Of a stretch of 40,746 nucleotides of DNA, positions 5,214 to 14,179 are shown piece after piece. The stretch is from Clostridia bacterium (GTDB lineage Bacteria; Bacillota; Clostridia; Oscillospirales; CAG-272). Below the pieces are notes generated by a model. It was given only the letters and a program-made list of their open reading frames with translations, had not been told where the DNA came from and ran no database searches. The stretch's first letter is position 1. Every line of letters begins with the position of its first letter. Where the stretch lies: positions 1 to 40,746 of the forward strand of contig JAFUNF010000005.1 in assembly GCA_017473085.1 (NCBI GenBank). The letters are read 5' to 3'. The position numbers and the translations under genes were made by a program.

Positions 5214-8120
5214 CTATATTTCCTCCTCTTCAAAAGAATCAGAAATAAATTCACTAGCATCTAAGATAGCATTTGTTTTTGTCCAATTATAGTTCTCTTT
5301 AGTTTTAGCTAAAATATATGTGGAACCATTATAATACTTTACTTTTCTAGCAATTGAAATGCGCTCGTTTATATTAGATAAACAATTAATCATCAACTGA
5401 TCCAAAGTATCACCATAACCATTCGCATTTGAATCCGCATCTGTTACACACACATAATATGAGTACATTGCCTTATGAACAGATACTCGCAACCAGTTTT
5501 CGCCTAGATAATTTGACAACTCCTTAGCAAAAGTCTTTTCGTATACTTTTAATTCTTCATCATCAGCCATAATACTGCTTTTGCATTTTATAGATGGAAT
5601 CACAAAATCACATGTATAACGAACTAATTCTACTTCTTCTTCGCTAAGTCCGTATGCTTCAAAAAGTATATGATCTATTTTGGATTGCAAATCATCACAT
5701 GCATTTTGCCATTCCAATGAAAAAATACATTCATCGTAATTCTTCTTTGCAACATGCATAGCCTTAACGCATTCTAACAAATCGTTAAGTAATTGCGGAG
5801 ATATATTAGGTATCACAAAATTTTCAATCCTGTCAATTCTGATTTCTGGAGGAGAAAGCTTAAACCAATCAGACATATAGAACTGATAATATTCATAAAT
5901 TTTGGAATTAAGCAATGCCTCAATCAAATAAAGCTCGTCAACTTTTGAATTAGAGTAAAAAGAAACATATGTATTGGTAAATAATAAATCTCCTTCATAA
6001 AACGAAGCTTTTATCAACTCTTGCCCTGTTACTTGCGGACAACGTTTTGTTATTACTTTGTATTTAGAAATAAATACTTCTGTTTTCCTAGGTCTTTCAA
6101 AATCGACTGCTGCATTTACCGAAATTTCAGTAGAATTTACATGATATTTAGTTATAGCTTGCTTAGAAGAATTTAAAATTGGCATTCCATGATATTCAAG
6201 TTTCTTTTTGCGTCTTTTCTCAGAACCCGCAACAACTCCTTCGGATAAACCAATGTTATGCATTCTTATAAAATCTTTGATTTTCCTGTTTTCTTGAAAT
6301 CGCTGTACTAATTCATAATCCAAATATGAACCATACTTTAGAAATCTCCAAAGATAATCGTTTTGAAACTCACAAGATGCAATTTTCTTGCACACCGAAT
6401 GCTCTAATACTATCTTCCTTAAATTATTAGAAAACAGGTTCTTTTTTAAAGAATAATATTTAATGTTACCTACATTACTAGTGATAGATTTTGGAGAATA
6501 CACAATATTTGAGCAAGGATAACTTGCAGATTCAAACAGATCACTGCTCAAGTCAGACATGTCGACAATTTCTTTTATAATGAAATTATCGAGAAGATAT
6601 TTTCTAAACTCATAAGCATTGGTACTCGTAAAAATGCTGTTAGTTACAATAAAAGAAACGATACCATTTTCAGTAATAAAATCTCTCGCACGAACTACGA
6701 AAGATTGCGCAATCTGTCTATCAGATATAGAAATCTTCTTATCTTTGCAATAGTTTTCATGCAAACCAGAAACGCTCGCCCAAGGGGGATTTCCTATTAT
6801 CAAATCGATTTTTTTGCCCGAAAACTTGTTATCAATTTTGGTATCAAAAAAATCACTACAAATCAAATTTTTTCCAACAAGAAGTGGAAATTCATACGAA
6901 TTTTCAATAATATCTCTTGGTGTTAAATAATCCATTAACGCAATATATAAACTAAATGCCGATATGTTTAAGGCTTCTTGATTTTTATCTATTCCAAAAA
7001 TCTGACTAGTAACAATATTGTTTAGAAGACTTGGTGTAATCTCATCTTTTCTTCTCTGATGAAAATCTACAATTCGCTTAAAAAGTCCCACAAGAAAGAC
7101 TCCGCTTCCACACGCCGGGTCAAGTCCTATAAAGCTATCCAAATCTTTATTCTTTTCTAAATAATCAAAAGCTCTAGTGATTGTGAATTCTGACAAATAA
7201 TACGGAGTATAGAATACTCCAGATTTTTTTCTTTCCGTTTGAGAATTTGAATCATTTATTTTTATTTCAAATAATTTCTCATAAATGCTACTTATTAGTT
7301 CTATTGGTATATAAGAAAAATCATATCCCAAAAGAGAAAGTTGAGCTGTTCTCATATCCATTCCACTGAAGAAATCACTTATAACATCAAACGCGTCCGT
7401 TCTTTCCTCAAACAAATCACAATTAACGGCAAAAATATCCCCAGAAAATCTATTTTTCAAAAAATCAAAAAACGAAGTTATATTTTCCCTATTTTTACTA
7501 TGTAACAACTGCAAAAAAGAAGAAACCCCGTACTTTAAAAAAGCATTCTCTGTCAGCATTTTGCGATCTTCCATATACTGAACGAATATACATTTAGCTA
7601 AAAAACTACATGATTCAACAGTATCTATTTTATAGTTTTTTTGCAAAATAAATATTGTCTGCATAATGTTAGATAAAAGTTTTTTATCTACTCTTGCCTC
7701 ATTTGGAAAAAAACTTTTATTTGCTTCCCAAAAGCTGTTATTAAAGATGTTGTCACAACAGATATCCTCTAAGCAGATCTTGTATTTTTCTATTGCATTT
7801 GAAGCAAACAACAGTGACTTTTCAACATCTGATTGGAAATTATTGTATACACGCACTTCATTTGGAAAGATGAATATTGACATTGGAATATCATTTTTAT
7901 TCCAATATATTTTCAATTGACGTTTAACCGCTTCTTCATCTCTAACGGACACTTTTTTTATACACAAGACCGGAATCTGCTTGTTATCAATAACAAGTCC
8001 CAGTAAGACATCAGCATCATTTTTTGCTGAATTGTTAAGTATGAATCTTTCATCAAAGCGAGTCAAAATGTTTCTTTCCGTTTCATTAATATCCTGAGAT
8101 ATTAGAATTTTTTCTCTCAT
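5214..8120 (-). CDS. Eco57I-like N6-adenine DNA methyltransferase (968 aa)
   Basis: A large methyltransferase with the gamma-type N6-adenine order: GVFYTP (residues 301-306), SAM-binding motif I DPACGSGVFLVG (334-345) and catalytic NPPW (444-447), then a long C-terminal half (about 560-960) with a target-recognition region as in type IIG/Eco57I-like or PglX-like enzymes. The first 100 residues resemble the N-terminal nuclease domain of type I/IIG enzymes (VLLGLVIDNKQIPVLCIKK, QLKIYWNK, IFIFPNEVRVYNN), but the acidic residue of the ExK motif appears replaced (LCIKK), so that domain may be inactive. An intact nuclease motif is supplied by the abutting 198-aa gene. Start chosen at 8120 because GGAGGAAGT directly precedes it. 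The upstream peptide deformylase ends only 27 nt away with no terminator. Confidence 0.9.
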   Translation of the reverse strand: MREKILISQDINETERNILTRFDERFILNNSAKNDADVLLGLVIDNKQIPVLCIKKVSVRDEEAVKRQLKIYWNKNDIPMSIFIFPNEVRVYNNFQSDVEKSLLFASNAIEKYKICLEDICCDNIFNNSFWEANKSFFPNEARVDKKLLSNIMQTIFILQKNYKIDTVESCSFLAKCIFVQYMEDRKMLTENAFLKYGVSSFLQLLHSKNRENITSFFDFLKNRFSGDIFAVNCDLFEERTDAFDVISDFFSGMDMRTAQLSLLGYDFSYIPIELISSIYEKLFEIKINDSNSQTERKKSGVFYTPYYLSEFTITRAFDYLEKNKDLDSFIGLDPACGSGVFLVGLFKRIVDFHQRRKDEITPSLLNNIVTSQIFGIDKNQEALNISAFSLYIALMDYLTPRDIIENSYEFPLLVGKNLICSDFFDTKIDNKFSGKKIDLIIGNPPWASVSGLHENYCKDKKISISDRQIAQSFVVRARDFITENGIVSFIVTNSIFTSTNAYEFRKYLLDNFIIKEIVDMSDLSSDLFESASYPCSNIVYSPKSITSNVGNIKYYSLKKNLFSNNLRKIVLEHSVCKKIASCEFQNDYLWRFLKYGSYLDYELVQRFQENRKIKDFIRMHNIGLSEGVVAGSEKRRKKKLEYHGMPILNSSKQAITKYHVNSTEISVNAAVDFERPRKTEVFISKYKVITKRCPQVTGQELIKASFYEGDLLFTNTYVSFYSNSKVDELYLIEALLNSKIYEYYQFYMSDWFKLSPPEIRIDRIENFVIPNISPQLLNDLLECVKAMHVAKKNYDECIFSLEWQNACDDLQSKIDHILFEAYGLSEEEVELVRYTCDFVIPSIKCKSSIMADDEELKVYEKTFAKELSNYLGENWLRVSVHKAMYSYYVCVTDADSNANGYGDTLDQLMINCLSNINERISIARKVKYYNGSTYILAKTKENYNWTKTNAILDASEFISDSFEEEEI

Positions 8121-8147
8121 ACTTCCTCCAAACAATTCATCATGAAA

Positions 8148-8561
8148 TTAGATCAATATTCCATTGCTGTGATCCACTTCATGCTGAATAATTTGAGCTG
8201 TCCAACCCGTGAATGTTTTGATTCGTTGTTGAAACTGCTCGTTTTGATATTGAACCTTGATGGTTTTATATCGTTTGCATTTGCGTGGTCCACCGAGAAG
8301 GGATAGGCAGCCTTCTTCTGTCTCATATAACCCATCTTTTTTGACGATTACTGGGTTATACATAACCATATACTCACCATTGTTGTCAAAAGCGATTATT
8401 CGCTTTTTTACGCCTATCATATTGGCTGCCATTCCAACGCAGCTATCTTTATGTGCGGCAAGAGTATCAAGCAAATCAATTGCGACTTGCTTGTCCTCTA
8501 CTGTTGCATTTTCTGATTTTTGTGCCAAAAATATCGGATCGTGAATAATTTGTCGAATCAT
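8148..8561 (-). CDS. def: Peptide deformylase (short form)
   Basis: A 137-aa peptide deformylase, which removes formyl groups from nascent protein N-termini. The metal site is complete: EGCLSL with Cys85, and QHEVDH with His127, Glu128 and His131. Motif 1 reads GMAANMIG, with Met48 where the standard GxGxAAxQ motif has its catalytic glutamine. From memory this short, Gln-less variant recurs in Clostridia, so it need not be dead, but activity is uncertain. The chain ends six residues after the HEVDH motif (HSNGILI), shorter than the usual 150-170 aa. It lies between the stand-alone B3 gene (11 nt gap) and the N6 methyltransferase (27 nt gap), so it appears to be carried inside the defence operon. 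The ribosome site is weak. Confidence 0.9.
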   Translation of the reverse strand: MIRQIIHDPIFLAQKSENATVEDKQVAIDLLDTLAAHKDSCVGMAANMIGVKKRIIAFDNNGEYMVMYNPVIVKKDGLYETEEGCLSLLGGPRKCKRYKTIKVQYQNEQFQQRIKTFTGWTAQIIQHEVDHSNGILI

Positions 8562-8572
8562 ATTTTTTCACT

Positions 8573-8995
8573 TTACACAGAGAAATCAAAATAATAGCTT
8601 CCGTCATCTAGCAAGCTAACTTCTATATCTGTGCGTCCATAATCCCACAAATCGTTAATAGTTATTCTGTGGTTATAAGCAATCCCCATTCGATCTCTTA
8701 AATATACGCCTAATTCAGATTTATCGTCATACGTAGATATTTGTTTCGGAACTATATCCCCATTTATCTCTTGAGTTCCTTCCAAAAGGCAATTCATTCT
8801 AACTCCATCATCCCATACAACATGGATAATGCTACCGTGGGGAGGAAAAAAAGTTGGAAAACGCACAAGGAAATCTTTCCTTAACGCAATATAGGCATCA
8901 GCGGTACTAACATGTGCGTCGGCAAATCCCCAATTTAATCCCGATCTAGTAGGTACACCACCTTGTCGAGGCGAAAATAATTCTAATCTTGGCAT
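8573..8995 (-). CDS. Stand-alone B3-like DNA-binding domain (NgoFVII C-terminal type)
   Basis: A 140-aa protein that is just one B3-like module, the type found at the C-terminus of NgoFVII/BfiI-like restriction enzymes: VPTRSGLNWGFADAHV, DAYIALR, FPTFFPPHG, VVWDDG, PKQISTYDDKSELGVYLRDR and YYFDFSV. No nuclease domain is attached and none could be, because the gene has its own AAGGAG ribosome site at 12 nt from the ATG and follows the methyltransferase gene by 17 nt. It may act as an added sequence-reading subunit for the LlaJI-type complex or the neighbouring methyltransferase, or be the surviving part of a former endonuclease. Family recognition is firm; the role is inference. Confidence 0.8.
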   Translation of the reverse strand: MPRLELFSPRQGGVPTRSGLNWGFADAHVSTADAYIALRKDFLVRFPTFFPPHGSIIHVVWDDGVRMNCLLEGTQEINGDIVPKQISTYDDKSELGVYLRDRMGIAYNHRITINDLWDYGRTDIEVSLLDDGSYYFDFSV

Positions 8996-9012
8996 ATAAA
9001 ACTCCTTATTTT

Positions 9013-9948
9013 CTAAAGTACATTTTTAATTCTTTCTGCAATTCTTTTAATAATTGGCACAACTACGCTATTACCACACTGCTTGTATGCACTCGGCATA
9101 GGTATCTTTGGAAAGCGGTATTCCTTCGGAAATCCTTGCAGAGCAAGGCATTCGTATGGCGTAATTTTTCTTATACCATAATCATCTTTGATTATGGGCA
9201 CTCTATCAGGAAATGTTCCCATATTGGCGGTGAGTGTCGGACAAACATAGTGCGCTTTTTTAGAAAGACCCGAATCGTATATTTTGTACATGGCTCTTTT
9301 GTCGGTTACGATATTAAAAAGATCCTCGTAATAAATGCTATTGTCTGTATAATAATAGCAAGAATCATGCTTGATGTTCCTTACTAAAATGTCATTAAGT
9401 TGTGTTTCAAGTTTCATCTTATCCGGAAATACAAACCTATCACATTTTTCCCAATCTAAAAATGCTACTATGTATATTCTCGTTCTATGTTGCGGTATAT
9501 TACTGTACTCTATGGCATCCATAACGCGATACTTGAAAGTATATCCATATGGAACTAGTGCGTTATAAATTGTTAAAAACGTTTTTCCGTCATCGTGTTC
9601 CAAAAGATTTGCAACATTTTCAAGGAAAACAACTGACGGACGCTTGTCCTTTACTATTCGAGCGATTTCGAAAAACAAATTTCCGCGCGGATCGTCAAAT
9701 CCTTTTTGCTTGCCTGCTATAGAGAACGGTTGGCATGGAAAGCCTGCAACAAGCACGTCAAAATCGGGGATATCCTCAGTTCTAACGCTCTTAATATCGC
9801 ACTCAACTAAGTGCTCTCCACCAAAATTATGGCGATATGTTTTTGCAGCATCACGATCAAATTCGTTTGCCCAAACAATATCAAATCCGGCTTGTTGGAA
9901 GGCTAAATCTATGCCACCAATTCCGCTAAATAGGCTACATACTTTCAT
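9013..9948 (-). CDS. DNA (cytosine-5) methyltransferase M2 of the LlaJI-like system
   Basis: A 311-aa C5-cytosine methyltransferase. Visible motifs: motif I LFSGIGG (6-12), motif IV AGFPCQPFS with catalytic Cys72, motif VI LENV (109-112), QHRTRIY (motif VIII), a short recognition region at about 200-235, CPTLTANMG, LQGFPKEY and CGNSVVVP. LlaJI systems carry two such enzymes because the target is asymmetric and each strand needs its own methylase; the other is at 14176-15423. It overlaps the R2 nuclease gene by 14 nt. It is closely related in layout to the system A enzyme at 2874-3836, and both have a B3 partner nearby. The ribosome site is poor, consistent with coupling to the upstream gene. 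Confidence 0.95.
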   Translation of the reverse strand: MKVCSLFSGIGGIDLAFQQAGFDIVWANEFDRDAAKTYRHNFGGEHLVECDIKSVRTEDIPDFDVLVAGFPCQPFSIAGKQKGFDDPRGNLFFEIARIVKDKRPSVVFLENVANLLEHDDGKTFLTIYNALVPYGYTFKYRVMDAIEYSNIPQHRTRIYIVAFLDWEKCDRFVFPDKMKLETQLNDILVRNIKHDSCYYYTDNSIYYEDLFNIVTDKRAMYKIYDSGLSKKAHYVCPTLTANMGTFPDRVPIIKDDYGIRKITPYECLALQGFPKEYRFPKIPMPSAYKQCGNSVVVPIIKRIAERIKNVL

Positions 9949-11215
9949 TATCCGTTGCTTTTCCTATCTCATCAATAAGTTTCATAATGTCCTCTGTGCA
10001 ATTTCCTTGCGACCAAACAGAAATCAAGTGCTTGGTGTCAATCAAAAACGCACATATATGTGTGTGAGATAACGCATCGTTTCTCCAATTAGCTTCCGAA
10101 TATCCGATATATTCAAGATTGGACTCATAACCAAAAGGATTATTTAGCTTGTTATAAGGCATAACAAATGCGTTATAAACACACTTGATATTCTCTTTCT
10201 TTTGCAAATTACAGATGATATTATCACCATAAGTAATTTGCTTTTGAATAGAGGTTGTTGTCGGCAAATCGTTTTCATTACCTGTGGTTCCGAAACGATA
10301 AAACTTAGCATCTAGAACATATGCTACCTTCTCATCTACTCTCAAATCACTCGAAATCGGTTCTAAGCGAATCGTGTCAGGCCTTAACGAGGAGGCATCC
10401 TTGGGAGCATATCCGTTCTTCTTTAAGTACCACTTAGCATTAGGATTATACTTGGTTATATCTGTAACATTACTGAAAACATAATCAACCATACGCTCGT
10501 ATACATAATGATACTTATCCACGCCATATACAATTTCTCGCGTTCTGTCAGAATCATCAACGCCTGTAAGAACTCGCAGCATATGGTTTAAGCGAACCTT
10601 TTTTACATCGTCAAAGGTACGCATAAGTTCTGTTTTGATTGCTCGGATATACTTTTTAATTACAGAATCCGCGGTTCTTGCAACAAAGACACTCTTTTCG
10701 TTTAATCCGAATAACCAACCGATTTTTCTGACAGAATCAAATACACACCATTTGTGAGCTTCTGTTATAACATCATCACAATCGTTACGCACCTCAACGA
10801 TAACATTGTTGTAAATTACATTACCGTTAGAGATAATCGGCTGCGTTTCCAAGGTCTTTTTCCAATTAATCTTTCCTTTTCCGTTAGCACGGTAAATCTT
10901 CTCGCTATTGCGATAATAACCGTTAGAAAGGTAATCTCTGATAATCCAAAGATATGACATTATTGCAAACTGATCGTTTTGAGCAACACCGCTATCATTG
11001 TTTGTGTTGATAGCGGACTTGCTCTTTGCCAACGAAATCGTGCGTATGATATTCACAACATCGTGTCTAAATGCTTTTTTATCACCTTTATCAGCTAACT
11101 GATAGGATTCTGGGTAATGAAAATGAATTTCTCCGTTTCTTATGCGAAGACCGACAAAAGAATTTTGTTCTTCATTGGTAACCGAATGAAGAATTATCTT
11201 TCTATCATCATTCAT
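9935..11215 (-). CDS. LlaJI-family restriction endonuclease subunit R2 (McrC-like)
   Basis: A 426-aa nuclease subunit. It has the LlaJI R2 signature GKINWKKTLETQPII with VIYNN (about 114-137) and a C-terminal PD-(D/E)xK site: LRPDTI (Asp280) and VLDAKFYRF (Asp302-Ala-Lys304), then a conserved QKQITYG helix. In this family R2 is the cleaving partner of an McrB-like GTPase, here the gene immediately upstream. I choose the ATG at 11215, which follows an AGAGGA site and overlaps the R1 stop by 8 nt, over a longer frame starting at 11257. It overlaps M2 at its 3' end by 14 nt. Confidence 0.88.
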   Translation of the reverse strand: MNDDRKIILHSVTNEEQNSFVGLRIRNGEIHFHYPESYQLADKGDKKAFRHDVVNIIRTISLAKSKSAINTNNDSGVAQNDQFAIMSYLWIIRDYLSNGYYRNSEKIYRANGKGKINWKKTLETQPIISNGNVIYNNVIVEVRNDCDDVITEAHKWCVFDSVRKIGWLFGLNEKSVFVARTADSVIKKYIRAIKTELMRTFDDVKKVRLNHMLRVLTGVDDSDRTREIVYGVDKYHYVYERMVDYVFSNVTDITKYNPNAKWYLKKNGYAPKDASSLRPDTIRLEPISSDLRVDEKVAYVLDAKFYRFGTTGNENDLPTTTSIQKQITYGDNIICNLQKKENIKCVYNAFVMPYNKLNNPFGYESNLEYIGYSEANWRNDALSHTHICAFLIDTKHLISVWSQGNCTEDIMKLIDEIGKATDNESM

Positions 11216-13460
11216 TGTTTTCCTCTTCTTCTGCGCTTGCGGCAACTCTAGGTTCAAATATTCCTGTCTTGAACACGCCTACTCCGTTTTTCTTATATGC
11301 TTCAATAAGGCTCTCCAATGTATCATATGTATTGAAGAAAATACCGTGGTCAAGCTTTGCTACATCGCTCCACAAGTAGTCAAACACTTTATATGCAAAT
11401 TTCTCAGCATCATTATTCGACAACAGACTTTCTTTAACAAAGAATGCACCGATCTGTTTATCCTCGTTAACCTGAAGATCTTCCAAATGTTTTGCGATAC
11501 AATTGTTGATACTTGTAACGAACTCTTCCCAAGTATACTGTGACATTCCAGGAACAGGCATATCTTTGAACTTGCAATTTTCAAAGGAGTTCTTTATCTT
11601 TACTTTATCCCAACGACGAACAAAAGCAGTATCCAATGTATAAACATTTTGGTCGCTCGTGTTCATAGTTGCAAAGATATCCATATTACCAGGGATTTTA
11701 ATTTCGCTGAAAGTATAACGCTTCTTTTCTTCATCAACAACGAACTCATATGCATTGAGATAATCCATCATACTGACATTAACGATTCCATATTCGCTTA
11801 TGCTGTTTCCATCTCTGTCAAGAAGTTGGAATATATCTCCGAAAATTGCAGGAGCATTTCCTCTGTTAATTTCTTCAATTACAAGAGCTACCTTCTTTGT
11901 AGGATTGCTGATTGCCTGAATCAACGCAAGTGTGAACGGACCAGGATTGAATATATATTCAACGGTATCCTTCTCTCCGTTCTTTCCTTTAACTACCTTA
12001 GGCAAAATTTGACCAACAAAATCAGTATTGGAATAATCTTGATAGAATGTTGTACGAATTACTCTTTCCTTGCTATATGCACCAACATATTCCTTGGTAT
12101 CATTGTCCTTACCTAAAATGTCGTGCTCAATGTGATATGATTTACCGCATCCAGGTGTGCCAAAGAAAATTTTGTTAATTGAAGTGCCTTTTGTGGTTGA
12201 ATAATCAAACGTGTCTATTTCAATTTTTGTTTTAGGCAAATTGAGATACTCAATGTATTTGATATATTTCTTTAGAGCAGCACTTCCTGCTTTTGAAGCA
12301 AGATTCTTTTCATCAAATTCTTTCGCTTCATCGGAAGAATTGTACGTGTCCAAAATTCCCTCGTACTTTTCTACATTGCTATCATTTAGATTTGCATCTG
12401 CAATTAAACCTTTGTTTTCCATGAATTCTACTAGACGCTCTAAAGCACGAGGATAGCCTGCATACTTTTCTCGTCCTGTATAGTCGGGATTATTATACGA
12501 TGTCAGCCAAGGAGTAAATCCTGCGAAAATCTCCGTTTCATCTATTACAGGTGCCTCATCTTCTAGTACAATTTCGTCTTTCTCATATGTACCATTAAGC
12601 AAATCATAAACAACAGATTTATAATCATTAAGCCCCCAAACAGACATTGCAGTCATCAAAGAATGGTGGAAAGTTTCGGACAAATCGCTTCTAAGAATGT
12701 CTTTTTTCAACCACTCTACTTTTCTTGTGTTGGCATAATCAACACTTTGATTTTCGTAGTTATTATTATCAAAATAATAATCGGATGTAACTCTACCTAT
12801 ATGGCACACTTCTCCATCAGCAAACACAACATAGTCGCCTACCTGCATTTCTCTAATGAATCGCCATACTTGACCGACATCTTGTCCTTTCTTTCTTGTG
12901 TTGGTGTTAGGCCATGTAGCATCATATTTCACACCCAATTCTTCCCTATTCCCAACGCTTGACAAATCGCCCATAGCAGACCATCCAATGCAAATATGCG
13001 GTGTATCTTCAGACAAAGCGTCATTTTGCATTTTTATATGAATGCCATACAGATTATGATTGAGAACATCGGAAAACTCATCTTCCGCATCAATGCCTAC
13101 AGTATCACCTTCAAGCAATACGTGTCTATCGCTACCAAACAACTCCAAATAAGATGCATGGCGAGCATCAGTAGGTTTAATTAACTCTACTATATACTTT
13201 GAGCCAACCTTATACATTACCATCAAATCACCGATGGCTAGATCTCCTTCCATCTTCAACAATTTCTGAATATTATTGTCGAATCTAGGATCGGTTGCCA
13301 AAAGTAATGTAACTGTTACTTTTTCCTTCGTAGTCTTTCCTTCACAAATAATTTTTCCGTGATCAGCTAAATCGCCAAGAAACTCACGCAGAATCTCTTT
13401 GGTATAGCTCATTTGCTTTTCAATACTCTGCTTATCTATTTTTCTTATATATACTTTCAT
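11208..13460 (-). CDS. LlaJI-family R1: McrB-like GTPase with DNA-reading N-terminus
   Basis: A 750-aa AAA+ motor of the McrB type. The motor part carries Walker A GTPGCGKS (434-441), Walker B VALVIEE (524-530), the McrB-specific INRGN (531-535), the sensor segment MNTSDQ (599-604) and AFVRRW (612-617). Residues 1-110 end in EGDLAIGDLMVMYKVGSKYIVEL, which fits the N-terminal B3-like recognition domain known for LlaJI R1. A second module at about 138-230 (HICIGWSAMGDLS, FIREMQVGDYVVFADGEVCHIG) looks like an EVE/PUA-type reader, so there may be two DNA-reading domains. It should bind GTP, translocate DNA and activate the R2 nuclease. Start and upstream stop overlap as ATGA (13460-13457). Confidence 0.93.
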   Translation of the reverse strand: MKVYIRKIDKQSIEKQMSYTKEILREFLGDLADHGKIICEGKTTKEKVTVTLLLATDPRFDNNIQKLLKMEGDLAIGDLMVMYKVGSKYIVELIKPTDARHASYLELFGSDRHVLLEGDTVGIDAEDEFSDVLNHNLYGIHIKMQNDALSEDTPHICIGWSAMGDLSSVGNREELGVKYDATWPNTNTRKKGQDVGQVWRFIREMQVGDYVVFADGEVCHIGRVTSDYYFDNNNYENQSVDYANTRKVEWLKKDILRSDLSETFHHSLMTAMSVWGLNDYKSVVYDLLNGTYEKDEIVLEDEAPVIDETEIFAGFTPWLTSYNNPDYTGREKYAGYPRALERLVEFMENKGLIADANLNDSNVEKYEGILDTYNSSDEAKEFDEKNLASKAGSAALKKYIKYIEYLNLPKTKIEIDTFDYSTTKGTSINKIFFGTPGCGKSYHIEHDILGKDNDTKEYVGAYSKERVIRTTFYQDYSNTDFVGQILPKVVKGKNGEKDTVEYIFNPGPFTLALIQAISNPTKKVALVIEEINRGNAPAIFGDIFQLLDRDGNSISEYGIVNVSMMDYLNAYEFVVDEEKKRYTFSEIKIPGNMDIFATMNTSDQNVYTLDTAFVRRWDKVKIKNSFENCKFKDMPVPGMSQYTWEEFVTSINNCIAKHLEDLQVNEDKQIGAFFVKESLLSNNDAEKFAYKVFDYLWSDVAKLDHGIFFNTYDTLESLIEAYKKNGVGVFKTGIFEPRVAASAEEEENNE

Positions 13461-14179
13461 TTCGTTAATACCTCACTCCATTGTTCTGCAATCGCTTTTG
13501 CGAATCCTGGGAAAGTCTTACTTCTCCATGTTCTGCGTTCTTCTGCTGTCTTTGTTTTGGTAAGTCCATCAGAATACCACTTAGGAATACGCTTCCCACT
13601 CTTGAACTCTATGTATTCTCCCTTGTCTACCATTTCCGTGGGAACAAGCAAGGGGAGATTCTTTAACCATAAGCAAGTTGACTTTGAAGCCGCGTCTCCG
13701 AAGAAATACGGCTGTACAACTTGATCAGGTTTTCTGAACTTAGTGTTCATTATTCCAACAGGGTTCTCAATAGCTATGTGTTCGATATCCGCATTTGCTA
13801 ATGCAAGGAAGAAGGCCTCTGCTTCTGCTCTATCTTGCGCTCTGTTCGGAAATCTAGGATGCGGTCTGCGCTGTTCCACAGGCAGATCTTTATCTTCGGG
13901 ATGATAGTACCACTTCGCTCCGCTTACCGCAAGGTATGTGCAAGGCGGATGTGCAACCATCAAATCCCATTTTCCTTCAATATAGAATTCTTCACCGGTT
14001 TCCAATCTACCACCGTTGTTCTTAATTACTTCTAAAACATCTTGATTGAAATGCCATTCGGGATGTCCACCGCTACATTTCAAAATATCACAACTAAACG
14101 CATTGTGACCAAGCTTGCGAAATTCGGTACATACACGCTGACTTTCTTCACAAGCCACCAATACATTTAAGATTTTCAT
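13457..14179 (-). CDS. Phage-type C5-cytosine methyltransferase-like protein
   Basis: A 240-aa protein of the compact group often seen in phages. In place of a standard motif I it has LVACEESQRVCTEFRKLGH; it keeps a PPC motif (AHPPCTYLAVSGAKW) and an ENP in place of ENV (IAIENPVGIMNTKF), with a C-terminal ERRTWRSKTFPGFAKAIAEQW. There is no standard target-recognition region and no motif X, so methylation of DNA cytosine is plausible but not certain. The start at 14179 follows a GGAGG site and overlaps the previous stop as ATGA; a 30-residue longer frame has no such support. Its own stop overlaps the R1 start, again as ATGA, so it is embedded in the operon rather than dropped beside it. Confidence 0.8.
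   Translation of the reverse strand: MKILNVLVACEESQRVCTEFRKLGHNAFSCDILKCSGGHPEWHFNQDVLEVIKNNGGRLETGEEFYIEGKWDLMVAHPPCTYLAVSGAKWYYHPEDKDLPVEQRRPHPRFPNRAQDRAEAEAFFLALANADIEHIAIENPVGIMNTKFRKPDQVVQPYFFGDAASKSTCLWLKNLPLLVPTEMVDKGEYIEFKSGKRIPKWYSDGLTKTKTAEERRTWRSKTFPGFAKAIAEQWSEVLTK

Noticed and set aside
8153-8544. Alternative frames (60 aa minus and 95 aa plus) over the deformylase
   Set aside because: They are shadows of the deformylase gene, whose metal-binding motifs are clear.
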